Counted from the stretch's first letter, positions 17,630 to 27,222 are shown. The stretch: DNA of 32,087 nucleotides from Nitrososphaerota archaeon (GCA_028867615.1 JAGWGC010000007.1:1-32087), one strand, 5' to 3'. Numbers and translations are program-made. The notes: a model not told the origin generated them from the letters alone.

Positions 17630-17651
17630 TCACATTAAAATATCTGGCAAT

Positions 17652-17693
17652 TATGACATATCGCGATAACTCGAGTGTCATATATTATATATT
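17652..17693 (+). promoter_or_regulatory. Nested palindromes and TATA-like element upstream of rpl18e
   Basis: TATGACA (17652-17658)/TGTCATA (17676-17682) enclosing TATCGCGATA (17659-17668) and CTCGAG (17670-17675); TATATTATATAT follows, about 30 bp before the ATG at 17719. Confidence 0.45.
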
Positions 17694-17718
17694 TGGGTAA
17701 AAGTGGGCGTTATTACAC

Positions 17719-18066
17719 ATGACTAATCAGATTGTCATTCAGATGGTAAAGACCTTGCGCGGAGCTTCAAAGAAAAACAATGCTCCCATATGGGAAAGAT
17801 TAGCAGATCTGGCGTTAAAACCAACCAGAGCAAAAAGAACGATAAACTTGGGTCAACTAGACAAATTTGTGTCCGACAATGATATCATCATAGTTCCAGG
17901 CAAAGTTTTAGGGACTGGAAATCTCTCACATAAAATAACATTATGTTCATTTTCAATATCAACTACTGGCGCAAAAAAAATAACTCAGTCAGGCGGAAAA
18001 ATATCAGACATATCTCAGATCATTAAGGATCACCCAACTGGAAAAGGAGTAAAAATAATTGGCTAA
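17719..18066 (+). CDS. rpl18e: 50S ribosomal protein L18e (eL18)
   Basis: IWERLADLALKPTRAKRTINLGQLDKF, VVPGKVLGTGNLSHKITL. Confidence 0.94.
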   Translation: MTNQIVIQMVKTLRGASKKNNAPIWERLADLALKPTRAKRTINLGQLDKFVSDNDIIIVPGKVLGTGNLSHKITLCSFSISTTGAKKITQSGGKISDISQIIKDHPTGKGVKIIG

Positions 18067-18541
18067 ACAAGTTACTGAAGTAAAATCATCAGAAAAGAAC
18101 ACGGCATCATCACAAACAATCATAGTTGATGGAACAAACATGATTGCAGGTAGACTTTGTTCCCATGTTGCAAAATTACTCATAAAAGGAAACAGGGTAT
18201 CAATTGTCAATTCTGAAAACATCATGATTTCAGGAGACAGAAAAACAATTATCGAAGAATATAGAAAATTCTTGGAAATTGCCAGCATCAATAATCCTAA
18301 ATTTGGTCCATTCCATCCCCGAAGACCGGACACCATGATAAGCAGAATGGTACGAGGGATGTTACCAAAGAATAAACCATCTGGTAAAACAGCTTTGAAA
18401 AGATTAAGAGCTTATCTCGGTGTACCAAATGAATTAAGATCAAAGAAAACAACACAGTTTGACGATGCTAAAATTAGAAGACCTTCTCCATATTATACAA
18501 CTCTTGGAGAATTAGGCAAAATGGTTGGGTGGCACGAATAA
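18059..18541 (+). CDS. rpl13: 50S ribosomal protein L13 (uL13)
   Basis: IVDGTNMIAGRLCSHVAKLLIKGNRVSIVNSENI, MVRGMLPKNKPSGKTALKRLRAYLGVP; annotated start uses an alternative codon. Confidence 0.95.
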   Translation: MAKQVTEVKSSEKNTASSQTIIVDGTNMIAGRLCSHVAKLLIKGNRVSIVNSENIMISGDRKTIIEEYRKFLEIASINNPKFGPFHPRRPDTMISRMVRGMLPKNKPSGKTALKRLRAYLGVPNELRSKKTTQFDDAKIRRPSPYYTTLGELGKMVGWHE

Positions 18542-18984
18542 TGGTAAAATTAGAAAGTTATTATGCATCTAGAAAGACCGCACGTGCACATGCATATATC
18601 ACAAAGGGCGTAGGTCGTGTGAGAATTAACAACATTCCAGTAGAAATGGTTCAACAAGAGGTAGCACGAGAAATCATGCTTGGTCCATTGGAGGTTGCGG
18701 GAGATCTCAGGAACAAGATTGACCTTTCAGTAAAGGTCAAAGGTGGAGGTTTTGTCGGACAATCTTATGCAAGCGCAATTGCAATTTCAAGAGCCATGAC
18801 AGGTTGGACAAAGTCTAGAAAAGAACCAAAAGATCATCCACTCACAAGAACCGTAAGAGAAGACCTTAGAAAACGATTGAGCGAATTTGACAAGCACCTG
18901 TTAAGCGGAGATGATAGAAGAAAGGAACCAAAGAAATTTGGAGGTCCTGGTGCCAGAAGAAGAAAACAGAAATCATATAGATAG
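18529..18984 (+). CDS. rps9: 30S ribosomal protein S9 (uS9)
   Basis: SRKTARAHAYITKGVGRVRINNIPVE, C-terminal GGPGARRRKQKSYR. Likely true start MVKLESYY at 18541. Confidence 0.95.
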   Translation: MARIMVKLESYYASRKTARAHAYITKGVGRVRINNIPVEMVQQEVAREIMLGPLEVAGDLRNKIDLSVKVKGGGFVGQSYASAIAISRAMTGWTKSRKEPKDHPLTRTVREDLRKRLSEFDKHLLSGDDRRKEPKKFGGPGARRRKQKSYR

Positions 18985-18986
18985 AT

Positions 18987-19718
18987 TTGAAAGCTGTAAT
19001 TTTGGCAGGAGGCCGCGGAACACGCGGACGGCCATTTACAGATTACATTCCAAAAGCAATGATTCCAGTCAATGGAAGACCACTGGTTTATCACATTGCC
19101 AAGTACCTTTCCAAGTTTGACATAGTCGATGAAATAATCATACTAGGTAACTTTTCAGGCATTGGAAAACAGATAGAGAAATACTTTGAAAATCACATCT
19201 CGTTTAAAAAAACTATAAAATTCATACAAGATTCACAGAGTGGAACAGGAGGAGATCTTGTTCACTTGAGATCATCTCTTGGCAAAAGCAAAGAATTTCT
19301 TTTATGGTTCGTGGATAACTTGTGCCCAGTTGACATAAACAAGATGTATCAGTTTCATAAGGATTCTAAGACATATGCTACAATAGCTGTGAGAAGATAT
19401 AGAAAGGAAGAGACAGGATTTGCCATAGTCAAGAACGGGATAATTCATGAATTCAAGGAAAAACCCATAATTGAATTACAGATGGCAGAGTGCCTGGGAA
19501 TATACATAATAGATTCCAGAATAATCAATACAATAAAGGCCAAAAGACAACGAAAAAAAGATCTGAATCTTTCTTATGATATTTTGCAGCCACTATCCAA
19601 GAGAGGAAAAATTGCGGCATATGATATAGGAAAAATTCAGTGGCTAGACATTGATTCTCCGACACGTGTTGAGAGAAACAAAGAGTTGATTAATTCAATA
19701 ATAAAGAAATTCGACTAG
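18987..19718 (+). CDS. Sugar-phosphate nucleotidyltransferase
   Basis: MKAVILAGGRGTRGRPFTDYIPKAMIPVNGRPLVYHI; IQWLDIDSPTRV. Confidence 0.92.
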   Translation: MKAVILAGGRGTRGRPFTDYIPKAMIPVNGRPLVYHIAKYLSKFDIVDEIIILGNFSGIGKQIEKYFENHISFKKTIKFIQDSQSGTGGDLVHLRSSLGKSKEFLLWFVDNLCPVDINKMYQFHKDSKTYATIAVRRYRKEETGFAIVKNGIIHEFKEKPIIELQMAECLGIYIIDSRIINTIKAKRQRKKDLNLSYDILQPLSKRGKIAAYDIGKIQWLDIDSPTRVERNKELINSIIKKFD

Positions 19719-20284
19719 ATTTTGTGAGATTTTTCATAGATCGCAATCTTATCTTCGTGTAGCAAGGTCATTGCAATATCATCCAAGCCTTCAAGCAGAA
19801 TTTTTTTCCTATACGGTTCTATGTGAAACAAGATTGGCACATTATCTACCATTAGAGATTGATTCTCCAAGTCTACTTCAATTTCTGATTTTGTTGAGAA
19901 CAATTTTTGCAGAGTTTCATCAGAGACTTGTATCGGAAGAATTCCATTTTTGAAACAATTATTGTAAAAAATATCAGCAAACGATGTAGAAATTATCACC
20001 TTAAAGCCATAGTCATCAAGGGCCCACACTGCATGCTCTCGGCTAGAACCACAACCAAAGTTATCTCTTGCAAGCAAGATCTTAGAGTTTTTGTATGCAG
20101 GATCATTTAAGACAAAATCTTTTCTCGGAGTGCCCTTCTCAAACCTCCAGTCATAAAACAAGTATTGACCAAATCCAGTTCTTTGAATTAGTTTTAGAAA
20201 TTGTTTTGGCACTATCTGATCAGTGTCAACATTTACCTTGTCAAGTGGTGTGGCAATGCTTTTTATTTTTTGGAATGGCTGCAT
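19715..20284 (-). CDS. leuD: 3-isopropylmalate dehydratase small subunit (bacterial-type)
   Basis: [44 protein letters not shown]; 189 aa. Confidence 0.94.
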   Translation of the reverse strand: MQPFQKIKSIATPLDKVNVDTDQIVPKQFLKLIQRTGFGQYLFYDWRFEKGTPRKDFVLNDPAYKNSKILLARDNFGCGSSREHAVWALDDYGFKVIISTSFADIFYNNCFKNGILPIQVSDETLQKLFSTKSEIEVDLENQSLMVDNVPILFHIEPYRKKILLEGLDDIAMTLLHEDKIAIYEKSHKI

Positions 20285-20285
20285 T

Positions 20286-21698
20286 CTAATTCAAATCCAA
20301 TTCCCGTACATCGACAAAATGTCCATGTATTGCAGCTGCTGCTGCCATTACTGGACTGACAAGATGTGTTCTTCCTCCAGTACCTTGTCGTCCCTCAAAG
20401 TTTCTATTTGAAGTACTTGCGCATCTCTCTCCTGATGCCAGAATATCAGGATTCATGCCAAGACACATGCTACAGCCAGATTCTCTCCATTCAAATCCAG
20501 CATCTTTGAATATTTTATCAAGACCAATCTCTTCTGCGTTTTTCTTTACAAGTTGAGACCCTGGTACCACCATTGCCCGTACTCGTGATGAAACCTTTTT
20601 CCCTTTTACAACTTTTGCCGCCTCCATCAAATCTTCCAATCTTGAATTGGTGCATGAACCAATGAATACTCTGTCAATTGCAATATCAGTAATTGCCATA
20701 CCAGCCTTTAGATTCATGTATTGGAGAGCTTTTTCTGCACCCTTTTCCTCTTCAGAATTTCCTTTTCCGTATTCGTCCGGGAATGGAACAACACCAGTAA
20801 CATCAGTTGTCATTGCAGGGTTTGTACCCCAACTCACTTGAGGAGCAATGTTTTCTGCACTGAGTGTAAAGGATTTGTCAAATCTTGCTCCGCTGTCTGT
20901 TTTCAGGGTTTCACGCCAGAGACTGACATATTCGTCATAATTTTTCGGGGCATATTTTCTTCCTCGGAGATATTGGTATGTCTTTTCATCAGGGGCAATC
21001 AATCCAGCACGTGCTCCTGCCTCAATAGACATATTACAAATGGTCATTCTCTGTTCCATTGTCAATTCAGATATTGTTTCACCACGATATTCAATCACAG
21101 TTCCTGTTCCCCCAGATGTTCCAATTTTTCGAATGATTGAGAGGATGATATCCTTTGCAGTTACAGCATGTGGATTCTTTCTCTTTCCATTAATGTTAAT
21201 TTCAAAAGTTTTTGGTTTTTCCATCATTATACATTGAGTTGCCAATACATGTTCGACATCACTTGTACCTATTCCAAATGCAAGTGCTCCAAAGGCACCA
21301 TGTGTAGATGTATGGCTATCCCCACAGACAATAGTTGTTCCAGGAAGCGTTATCCCCAATTCCGGACCTATAACATGCACTATGCCTTGATTTGGACTGT
21401 GAATGTCAAAGAGAGTAATTCCAAATTCCTTGCAGTTTCTTTCCAGTGCTTTAATTTGAGTTGATGATGTCTGATCTATAATAGGTAATGATCTATCACT
21501 AGTAGGTACATTGTGATCCATGGTGGCAAAAGTAAGATCAGTGCGCCTGACTGTTCTCCCATTGAGGCGTAAACCATCAAAAGCTTGCGGAGATGTAACC
21601 TCGTGAACAAGATGCCTGTCAACATAAAGTAATGATCTTCCATTTTCTTCCACAACAATATGTGAATCCCAAATTTTCTCAAATAACGTCTTTGACAT
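20286..21698 (-). CDS. leuC: 3-isopropylmalate dehydratase large subunit (bacterial-type)
   Basis: [79 protein letters not shown]. Confidence 0.96.
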   Translation of the reverse strand: MSKTLFEKIWDSHIVVEENGRSLLYVDRHLVHEVTSPQAFDGLRLNGRTVRRTDLTFATMDHNVPTSDRSLPIIDQTSSTQIKALERNCKEFGITLFDIHSPNQGIVHVIGPELGITLPGTTIVCGDSHTSTHGAFGALAFGIGTSDVEHVLATQCIMMEKPKTFEININGKRKNPHAVTAKDIILSIIRKIGTSGGTGTVIEYRGETISELTMEQRMTICNMSIEAGARAGLIAPDEKTYQYLRGRKYAPKNYDEYVSLWRETLKTDSGARFDKSFTLSAENIAPQVSWGTNPAMTTDVTGVVPFPDEYGKGNSEEEKGAEKALQYMNLKAGMAITDIAIDRVFIGSCTNSRLEDLMEAAKVVKGKKVSSRVRAMVVPGSQLVKKNAEEIGLDKIFKDAGFEWRESGCSMCLGMNPDILASGERCASTSNRNFEGRQGTGGRTHLVSPVMAAAAAIHGHFVDVRELDLN

Positions 21699-21745
21699 TT
21701 AGATCATCATAATCAAGATCGAGATATAATAGTATAAGATCCAAA

Positions 21746-22228
21746 CTAGGGTTTGTAATTGAACAATCCGCCGGCTTCTATTATTTTGCCGATTAGTTCT
21801 GGAAAAGGCTTCATTTTGTATATCTTGTTCTTTGTCAGATTTTTAATCTCGTTTGTAGATATGTCAACTTCAAGCAAATCAGTATCAGAGATGTCCTTGT
21901 ACGCGCCCTCATCTATCTCAATTGGGAGTAAAAAGGCTCCATCTACCGCATTTCTGTAAAATATCCTTGCAAAAGACAGGGCCAAAACTGCCTTTATTCC
22001 AGAATAAGATAGTGCAATTGGAGCGTGTTCCCTAGAAGAACCGCATCCAAAGTTTCTTCCTGCAACGATGAAATCACCAGGCTTGACACGCTTGTGAAAG
22101 TCCTTATCCAACCCCTCCATAGCATGTGTTGCCAACTCTGCATAATCATGAATTTTCAGGTAAGGACCTGGTAGGATTACATCAGTATCAATATTGTCAC
22201 GTTCATATTTTATTACAGAGCCCTTCAT
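21746..22228 (-). CDS. Isopropylmalate isomerase/homoaconitase-family small subunit (archaeal-type)
   Basis: [33 protein letters not shown]; 160 aa. Confidence 0.92.
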   Translation of the reverse strand: MKGSVIKYERDNIDTDVILPGPYLKIHDYAELATHAMEGLDKDFHKRVKPGDFIVAGRNFGCGSSREHAPIALSYSGIKAVLALSFARIFYRNAVDGAFLLPIEIDEGAYKDISDTDLLEVDISTNEIKNLTKNKIYKMKPFPELIGKIIEAGGLFNYKP

Positions 22229-23496
22229 TTTAGATCCCTCGGATCAGTTATTTTTCCTGTAACTGCAGATGCTGCCGCAACAAGAGGGGATGCAAGATAT
22301 GTCTGTGATTCTACATGCCCCATCCTTCCTGGAAAATTTCTATTTGTCGTACTGATGCAAATTTCATCTTTTGCTAGAACACCCATGTGAGCACCACAAC
22401 AGGCACCACATGTAGGAGGTCCTACAACCACTCCAGCATCCATGAAAATTTTCAACAGTCCAGTATCCATTGCTTTTCTAAATATGGACATTGCCGCAGG
22501 CAATATTTCAGTTCTTATTTTTACCGTCCTTCCCTTTAGAATTTTTGCTACAGCTTGTAAATCTTCTAGCTTTGCGCCAGTGCATGAACCAATGTATGCC
22601 TTGTCAAGTTCAACAGAAGATAGATCTCTTGCAACAGCAGTATTTTCAGGTGAGAATGGTTTTGCAACAATAGGTTCCATTTCAGAACCTTCATACTCGT
22701 AAATTTTTTCATATTGTGCATCTGTATCACCATGAACTTCATCATATTTTGTAACCCCTCTTGCTGCAAGATATTCTCGTAGTTTTAGATCTGGCTCAAC
22801 TATACCACTTTTGGCACCAGCTTCTGTAGTCATGTTTGTCAAAGTCAATCTACTCTCAACAGACATTTCAGATATTCCAGTTCCACCAAACTGCATAGTC
22901 TTGTATGCTGCCCCATCAGTTCCAATATCGCCAATTATTTTCAATATCAAATCTTTTGCCATCACATGATCTGGAAGTTTTCCATTAATCTTAAAGAATA
23001 ATGTCTCAGGCACCTTGAACCATATTTTTCCATTCAATAAGACATATGCAACATCGGTATGTCCAAGACCCGCTGCAAATGCACCAAGAGCTCCGGTTGT
23101 ATTTGTGTGAGAATCGCCTCCGACATATACTTCTCCTGGGAGCACCATTGCTTCCTCGTGTGATAAAGTATGACAGATTCCATACTGGCCCATGCCATAT
23201 TTGAAATGTCTCTTAATTCCAAATTGTTTTGTAAAATTTGTCAATAGTACAACATTTTGTGCAGATATTTTGTCAGCTGCAGGTACAAAGTGGTCTTCTG
23301 CAACCCACACTCTTTCCGGATCCCATACTTTGTCAATCACCATTCCTTTCTTTCTCAATTTTTCAAATACTGCTAATACTCCTGGTCCTGATACATCGTG
23401 AACCATTACCTTATCCACATTGACAAAGACTACATCCCCTGGTGAAACTTGTGTCTTGCCAGAAGCACGAGCTAGAATCTTTTCAGTAATGTTCAA
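22225..23496 (-). CDS. Isopropylmalate isomerase/homoaconitase-family large subunit (archaeal-type)
   Basis: [69 protein letters not shown]; 423 aa. Confidence 0.94.
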   Translation of the reverse strand: MNITEKILARASGKTQVSPGDVVFVNVDKVMVHDVSGPGVLAVFEKLRKKGMVIDKVWDPERVWVAEDHFVPAADKISAQNVVLLTNFTKQFGIKRHFKYGMGQYGICHTLSHEEAMVLPGEVYVGGDSHTNTTGALGAFAAGLGHTDVAYVLLNGKIWFKVPETLFFKINGKLPDHVMAKDLILKIIGDIGTDGAAYKTMQFGGTGISEMSVESRLTLTNMTTEAGAKSGIVEPDLKLREYLAARGVTKYDEVHGDTDAQYEKIYEYEGSEMEPIVAKPFSPENTAVARDLSSVELDKAYIGSCTGAKLEDLQAVAKILKGRTVKIRTEILPAAMSIFRKAMDTGLLKIFMDAGVVVGPPTCGACCGAHMGVLAKDEICISTTNRNFPGRMGHVESQTYLASPLVAAASAVTGKITDPRDLK

Positions 23497-23570
23497 CAGT
23501 AAAAATCAACTTTGAAGAAATTAAAATGTTTGCAGAACGCTAAATAGTAATTACCATCTAAAAAGGACAC

Positions 23571-24341
23571 ATGCCACTAACAGTTTTGCCCGTAAAATCT
23601 ACATTGAAAAAAGAACTATTCCATTTGTTTGAAAGCATTGTAGAAGATCTAGCGGATGCCGGCATCGTTCCCCAAAACGGTGATGTAGTGGTAATCTCGA
23701 GCAAGTATATTGCAAACTCACAGGGAAGAGTTTTAGAATATAGTAAGGTAGTGCCTTCATCTAGCGCAAAAAAAATTGCCAAGAGGTTCCGCATGAGGCC
23801 CAGCATTGTAGAGACAATTCTGAGAGAATCAGATACAATATTTGGTGGAATTCCAGGATTTGTCATAACATCGTCAGATAATATCATGGCACCAAACGCA
23901 GGAATAGACAAGTCTAATACAAAAAGTGGGACCCTGGTTTTATATCCAAATGAGCCATATCTCGGAGCAGAACATCTCAAAAGAAAATTTCTGCTAAAGT
24001 ATAATGTTCACGTGGGCATAATCATTGCAGATAGCAGACTAATGCCGGGCAGGATTGGGACTGTTGGAGTTGCAATAGCATGTTCAGGCATAGAACCCAC
24101 GTCCGATCTCCGGGGAGAAAAGGACTTGTATGGAAATGCTCTCAAGGTCACTTTTCAAGCGGTTGCAGATGATCTTGCATCAATTGCCAATCTAAAGATG
24201 GGGGAGGGTTCAGACGCAACTCCATGTGTACTTATTAGAAATTCAGATGCAATGATTACTGACAGGAAGATAAGAGAAAATGAGATGGCAATCTCGTATG
24301 AACAATGTGTCTATGTTCGTGGACTAGGAACAAGAATTTAA
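23571..24341 (+). CDS. cofE: Coenzyme F420-0:L-glutamate ligase
   Basis: GDVVVISSKYIANSQGRV, ADSRLMPGRIGTVGVAIACSGIEPTSDLRGEKDLYG. Confidence 0.92.
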   Translation: MPLTVLPVKSTLKKELFHLFESIVEDLADAGIVPQNGDVVVISSKYIANSQGRVLEYSKVVPSSSAKKIAKRFRMRPSIVETILRESDTIFGGIPGFVITSSDNIMAPNAGIDKSNTKSGTLVLYPNEPYLGAEHLKRKFLLKYNVHVGIIIADSRLMPGRIGTVGVAIACSGIEPTSDLRGEKDLYGNALKVTFQAVADDLASIANLKMGEGSDATPCVLIRNSDAMITDRKIRENEMAISYEQCVYVRGLGTRI

Positions 24342-24382
24342 AACAACTATAGTTTTAATAGAGCTAAAATGGACGCCAAGCT

Positions 24383-24934
24383 ATGGTAGAATTCCTTACA
24401 AGATATCCCAAGACCATGTACTTTCTCGATGGTAAGAGAGACAAAGTCAAGGTAGATACAAAAGGAGTTGAGCAACTCACCATAGTTGTAAAGAAAAGTG
24501 TGGAGGAAATGCTAAAAATCTTTTCCAATGAAGGTTTTACTCACGTAAAGTTTGAACACAAGCAAGAAACGCAGATCGGTAGCGGTCTTTCATTGAAGCT
24601 GAAAAAACCATGGGAGATGCATGTTAGACTTTTAGAAATGAAAAAAGGCCTTGTTGCAATTCAAGCAGAGGTAGAGGTTTCACGCGACTATCTGCAACAT
24701 CTTTTCTGTCAGAGAACTCCCGTATTTTATGAGATAGAGACACTATTAAAAAAACACCAGATCGAATACAAAATTTGGAATGATCGAATAAGAAAATATG
24801 TCAACACAGTTCTCGACAATTATAAAATTAAACTTGCAACTCCAAGTTTTCCAGTATTAGCATGGAAGCCCATGGTATATGTAATTTCTACAATAGGCGG
24901 ATTGTACCTGTTCAAGTATCTAATGACAGTTTAG
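24383..24934 (+). CDS. Conserved hypothetical protein with C-terminal hydrophobic segment
   Basis: 183-aa ORF; C-terminal MVYVISTIGGLYLFKYLMTV. Confidence 0.75.
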   Translation: MVEFLTRYPKTMYFLDGKRDKVKVDTKGVEQLTIVVKKSVEEMLKIFSNEGFTHVKFEHKQETQIGSGLSLKLKKPWEMHVRLLEMKKGLVAIQAEVEVSRDYLQHLFCQRTPVFYEIETLLKKHQIEYKIWNDRIRKYVNTVLDNYKIKLATPSFPVLAWKPMVYVISTIGGLYLFKYLMTV

Positions 24935-24995
24935 AACAGTCAAGCAACAAGCTGATTAAAAATAAATCATTTGATTTTTTTACAATATCGTGTTC

Positions 24996-25052
24996 GATGA
25001 TAATCAAGATTATCATCACATCTCCTACCGATTGTTCTGAAAGTAACAATCG
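24996..25052. other. Two adjacent strong perfect hairpins
   Basis: GATGATAATC-AA-GATTATCATC (24996-25017, 10-bp arms) and CGATTGTT-CTGAAAGT-AACAATCG (25029-25052, 8-bp arms), followed by the T-rich tract ctttgttttc. Confidence 0.7.
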
Positions 25053-25152
25053 CTTTGTTTTCAAATTTTAAAAACGGGATATATTGCTTGTGTAATTTTG
25101 TTGCATAAAATTTAAATTTCTATTTTTCTATCATTGCGGTGAAACTAAAACT

Positions 25153-26184
25153 ATGCGCTCTATAAAACTAAGTGTAATCATAATATCATGTATGATTTTG
25201 ATTGGAATGCCCACCATTTGGTACTCCCTTCAAGCCTCTGCACAAGAACCCGCAATTCCAGGCTGGGTAAAAAACACTGTAAAGTGGTGGTCACAAGGTC
25301 AAACTACCGATTCAGATTTCTTGCAGACCATGCAATATTTGATTGACAACAACATTCTTCAAGTTTCTAGTCAGTACACTCAATCAAACTCTGTCGATAA
25401 CATGTCAGGAGTTTCAAGCAATCAACTTGCTGTAAAATTAAACGATTTACAGACTAGATATGATACTCTTGAAACAAAATACAATTTACTAGTTCAACAA
25501 GTAAGAAACCTTGGTGATCATTCATCAAACGAGGAGAATAATGCAACAATATCTGCTGTTGCAGTAAGCCCAGTGATTCAAAGTGATGGCTTTTTTGAGA
25601 CTACGACATACCGGGGGGCAGTACTCAAAATTACAGTAGATGTCAGAGATGGTACAGGACTTGTTTTGGTAAATACCGCCATTCCAACAGGAGTGGATTT
25701 TCAGACCTCTGCAAAGACAGCAGTAACAGTAGCTCATAACATTACCGGAATTGATCTAGCCAAGAAAGATGTTATTTTTTCAATCAGTACTGGAAATAAT
25801 CAAAACTTACAGGCGGTGGATGGAGGTAGTGCAGGGGGTGCTATGACAGTTCTTCTCATCTCAGACATACTTGGCAAATCCATAAACAGCCAAGTATTGA
25901 TGACAGGAACCATCCAAGCAGACGGAACAATAGGACCAATTGGTGCTGCAACAGAAAAAGCAGATGCGGCAGGACAGTTTGGTGCAAAGATCTTTCTAGT
26001 CCCGCAAGGACAGGGTGTAATGCCAGTTCAAACATGCAATCAAACAAACGAAGGTCCTGTCATGTATCAAACGTGTACTACAGAAGAAAAACCACTTTCT
26101 CCAGCAATGGAAAGTAAATATGGAATGAAAGTAATTGAGATAAACACCATCCAAGACGCATTAAAGTATTTCAATTCATCCTGA
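25153..26184 (+). CDS. Membrane-anchored/secreted Lon-type (S16) Ser-Lys protease domain protein without ATPase
   Basis: N-terminal signal/anchor; IPGWVKNTVKWWSQGQTTDSDFLQTMQYLIDNNIL domain; Lon-like DGGSAGGAMTVLL (Ser) and GPIGAATEKADAAGQFGAKIFLVP (Lys). Confidence 0.88.
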   Translation: MRSIKLSVIIISCMILIGMPTIWYSLQASAQEPAIPGWVKNTVKWWSQGQTTDSDFLQTMQYLIDNNILQVSSQYTQSNSVDNMSGVSSNQLAVKLNDLQTRYDTLETKYNLLVQQVRNLGDHSSNEENNATISAVAVSPVIQSDGFFETTTYRGAVLKITVDVRDGTGLVLVNTAIPTGVDFQTSAKTAVTVAHNITGIDLAKKDVIFSISTGNNQNLQAVDGGSAGGAMTVLLISDILGKSINSQVLMTGTIQADGTIGPIGAATEKADAAGQFGAKIFLVPQGQGVMPVQTCNQTNEGPVMYQTCTTEEKPLSPAMESKYGMKVIEINTIQDALKYFNSS

Positions 26185-26264
26185 TATCCATATTTGTCAG
26201 AGAAACTAACCAAGAATATTCCAGTAGTGAACCTTTAATTAGAAATTTTCATCATCATCTGTAA

Positions 26265-26795
26265 ATGAGTGCACCAAAACTTCCACTTTCCTTGAAATTT
26301 TATGGTATCTCCCCATGGGAGTTGGAAGTTCTCTACAGTCTATTACATAATTTATTCAACGTACAAGAATATCCCAATGCAGAACAAGAAGAAGATTTTA
26401 CAACTATGATTGATGTTACATACCCACTAGCATTCAATGAGATTTTTTTCAAACAATTTGGAGTTGCACGATGGGACAAGATGAAGGGCATTATAAAAGA
26501 GATGAAGCGGCGAAGAGGAGGAGGAAAAAGTTTACGTGTCTACATCAGATTCAGTGCAAATCCAAACATTGTATTTGTGATAGATCTTGATGATAGACAT
26601 TCATTTGATACTGCAGTAGATAAGATAGATTTCGTGTTGGAGCTATTGCCATATCATCTAGATCCAAACAAAATTCCAAAAGTGATCACGCAAGTTTCAT
26701 ATCAATTTGATGACACAACTGGGAAATGGAATATTAATGCAAATTCAGAAGACCAAACATATCACTTTACAGAAAATGAATGGAAAGTTACTTGA
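26265..26795 (+). CDS. Conserved hypothetical protein
   Basis: 176-aa ORF with normal composition and its own upstream intergenic region. Confidence 0.75.
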   Translation: MSAPKLPLSLKFYGISPWELEVLYSLLHNLFNVQEYPNAEQEEDFTTMIDVTYPLAFNEIFFKQFGVARWDKMKGIIKEMKRRRGGGKSLRVYIRFSANPNIVFVIDLDDRHSFDTAVDKIDFVLELLPYHLDPNKIPKVITQVSYQFDDTTGKWNINANSEDQTYHFTENEWKVT

Positions 26796-27222
26796 TTTCT
26801 TTTTCTAGAGGTTCTAGCATAGATTGTAATTCACGATATTTTTTTTCAATAAAATCTATGGATTCTTCCAATTTTTTGGATTTACCATACTTGTATCGGA
26901 TGAGCTCTCTATGTCTCCAAAAGTTTTTTCCCTCTCCAACAGATAGCGTGCTAAAGTAATCAGGACCCTTCAGGCTATCAGGAATTTTTATACTATAAGG
27001 AAAAAGAAACTCTGCCATAAACCATTCATCGCCATCAGGATAATCAGAACCCGTATCGATGTCAAAAAAAAGATGCAAGATGTTTGTCTGCATTAATCCA
27101 TCATCTCTAATTGTTGGATGTTTTATATTCGATTTTTTAAAATCTAGTTTTACAAGGTTTGGTTCGAAATATCCATCGATGATAGATTTTCGAAATATCT
27201 TGTTTACTTCTTCCAGATTCAA
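26788..27222 (-). CDS. Conserved hypothetical protein
   Basis: 144-aa ORF, convergent 8-bp overlap with the preceding gene. Confidence 0.7.
   Translation of the reverse strand: MNLEEVNKIFRKSIIDGYFEPNLVKLDFKKSNIKHPTIRDDGLMQTNILHLFFDIDTGSDYPDGDEWFMAEFLFPYSIKIPDSLKGPDYFSTLSVGEGKNFWRHRELIRYKYGKSKKLEESIDFIEKKYRELQSMLEPLEKEIK

Noticed and set aside
20721-21140. 139-aa plus ORF inside leuC region
   Set aside because: Antisense to well-conserved LeuC active-site regions; spurious.
23558-23980. 140-aa minus ORF
   Set aside because: Antisense to CofE with recognisable motifs; spurious.
24996-25020. GTGATGA on the minus strand as a C box
   Set aside because: No D/D' CTGA at suitable distance on that strand; better explained by the palindromic hairpin.
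26190-26258. Possible minus-strand C/D sRNA (ATGATGA from 26249-26258 and CTGA at 26197-26200)
   Set aside because: No C'/D' boxes with sensible spacing and no terminal stem; overlaps the start region of the 176-aa gene.
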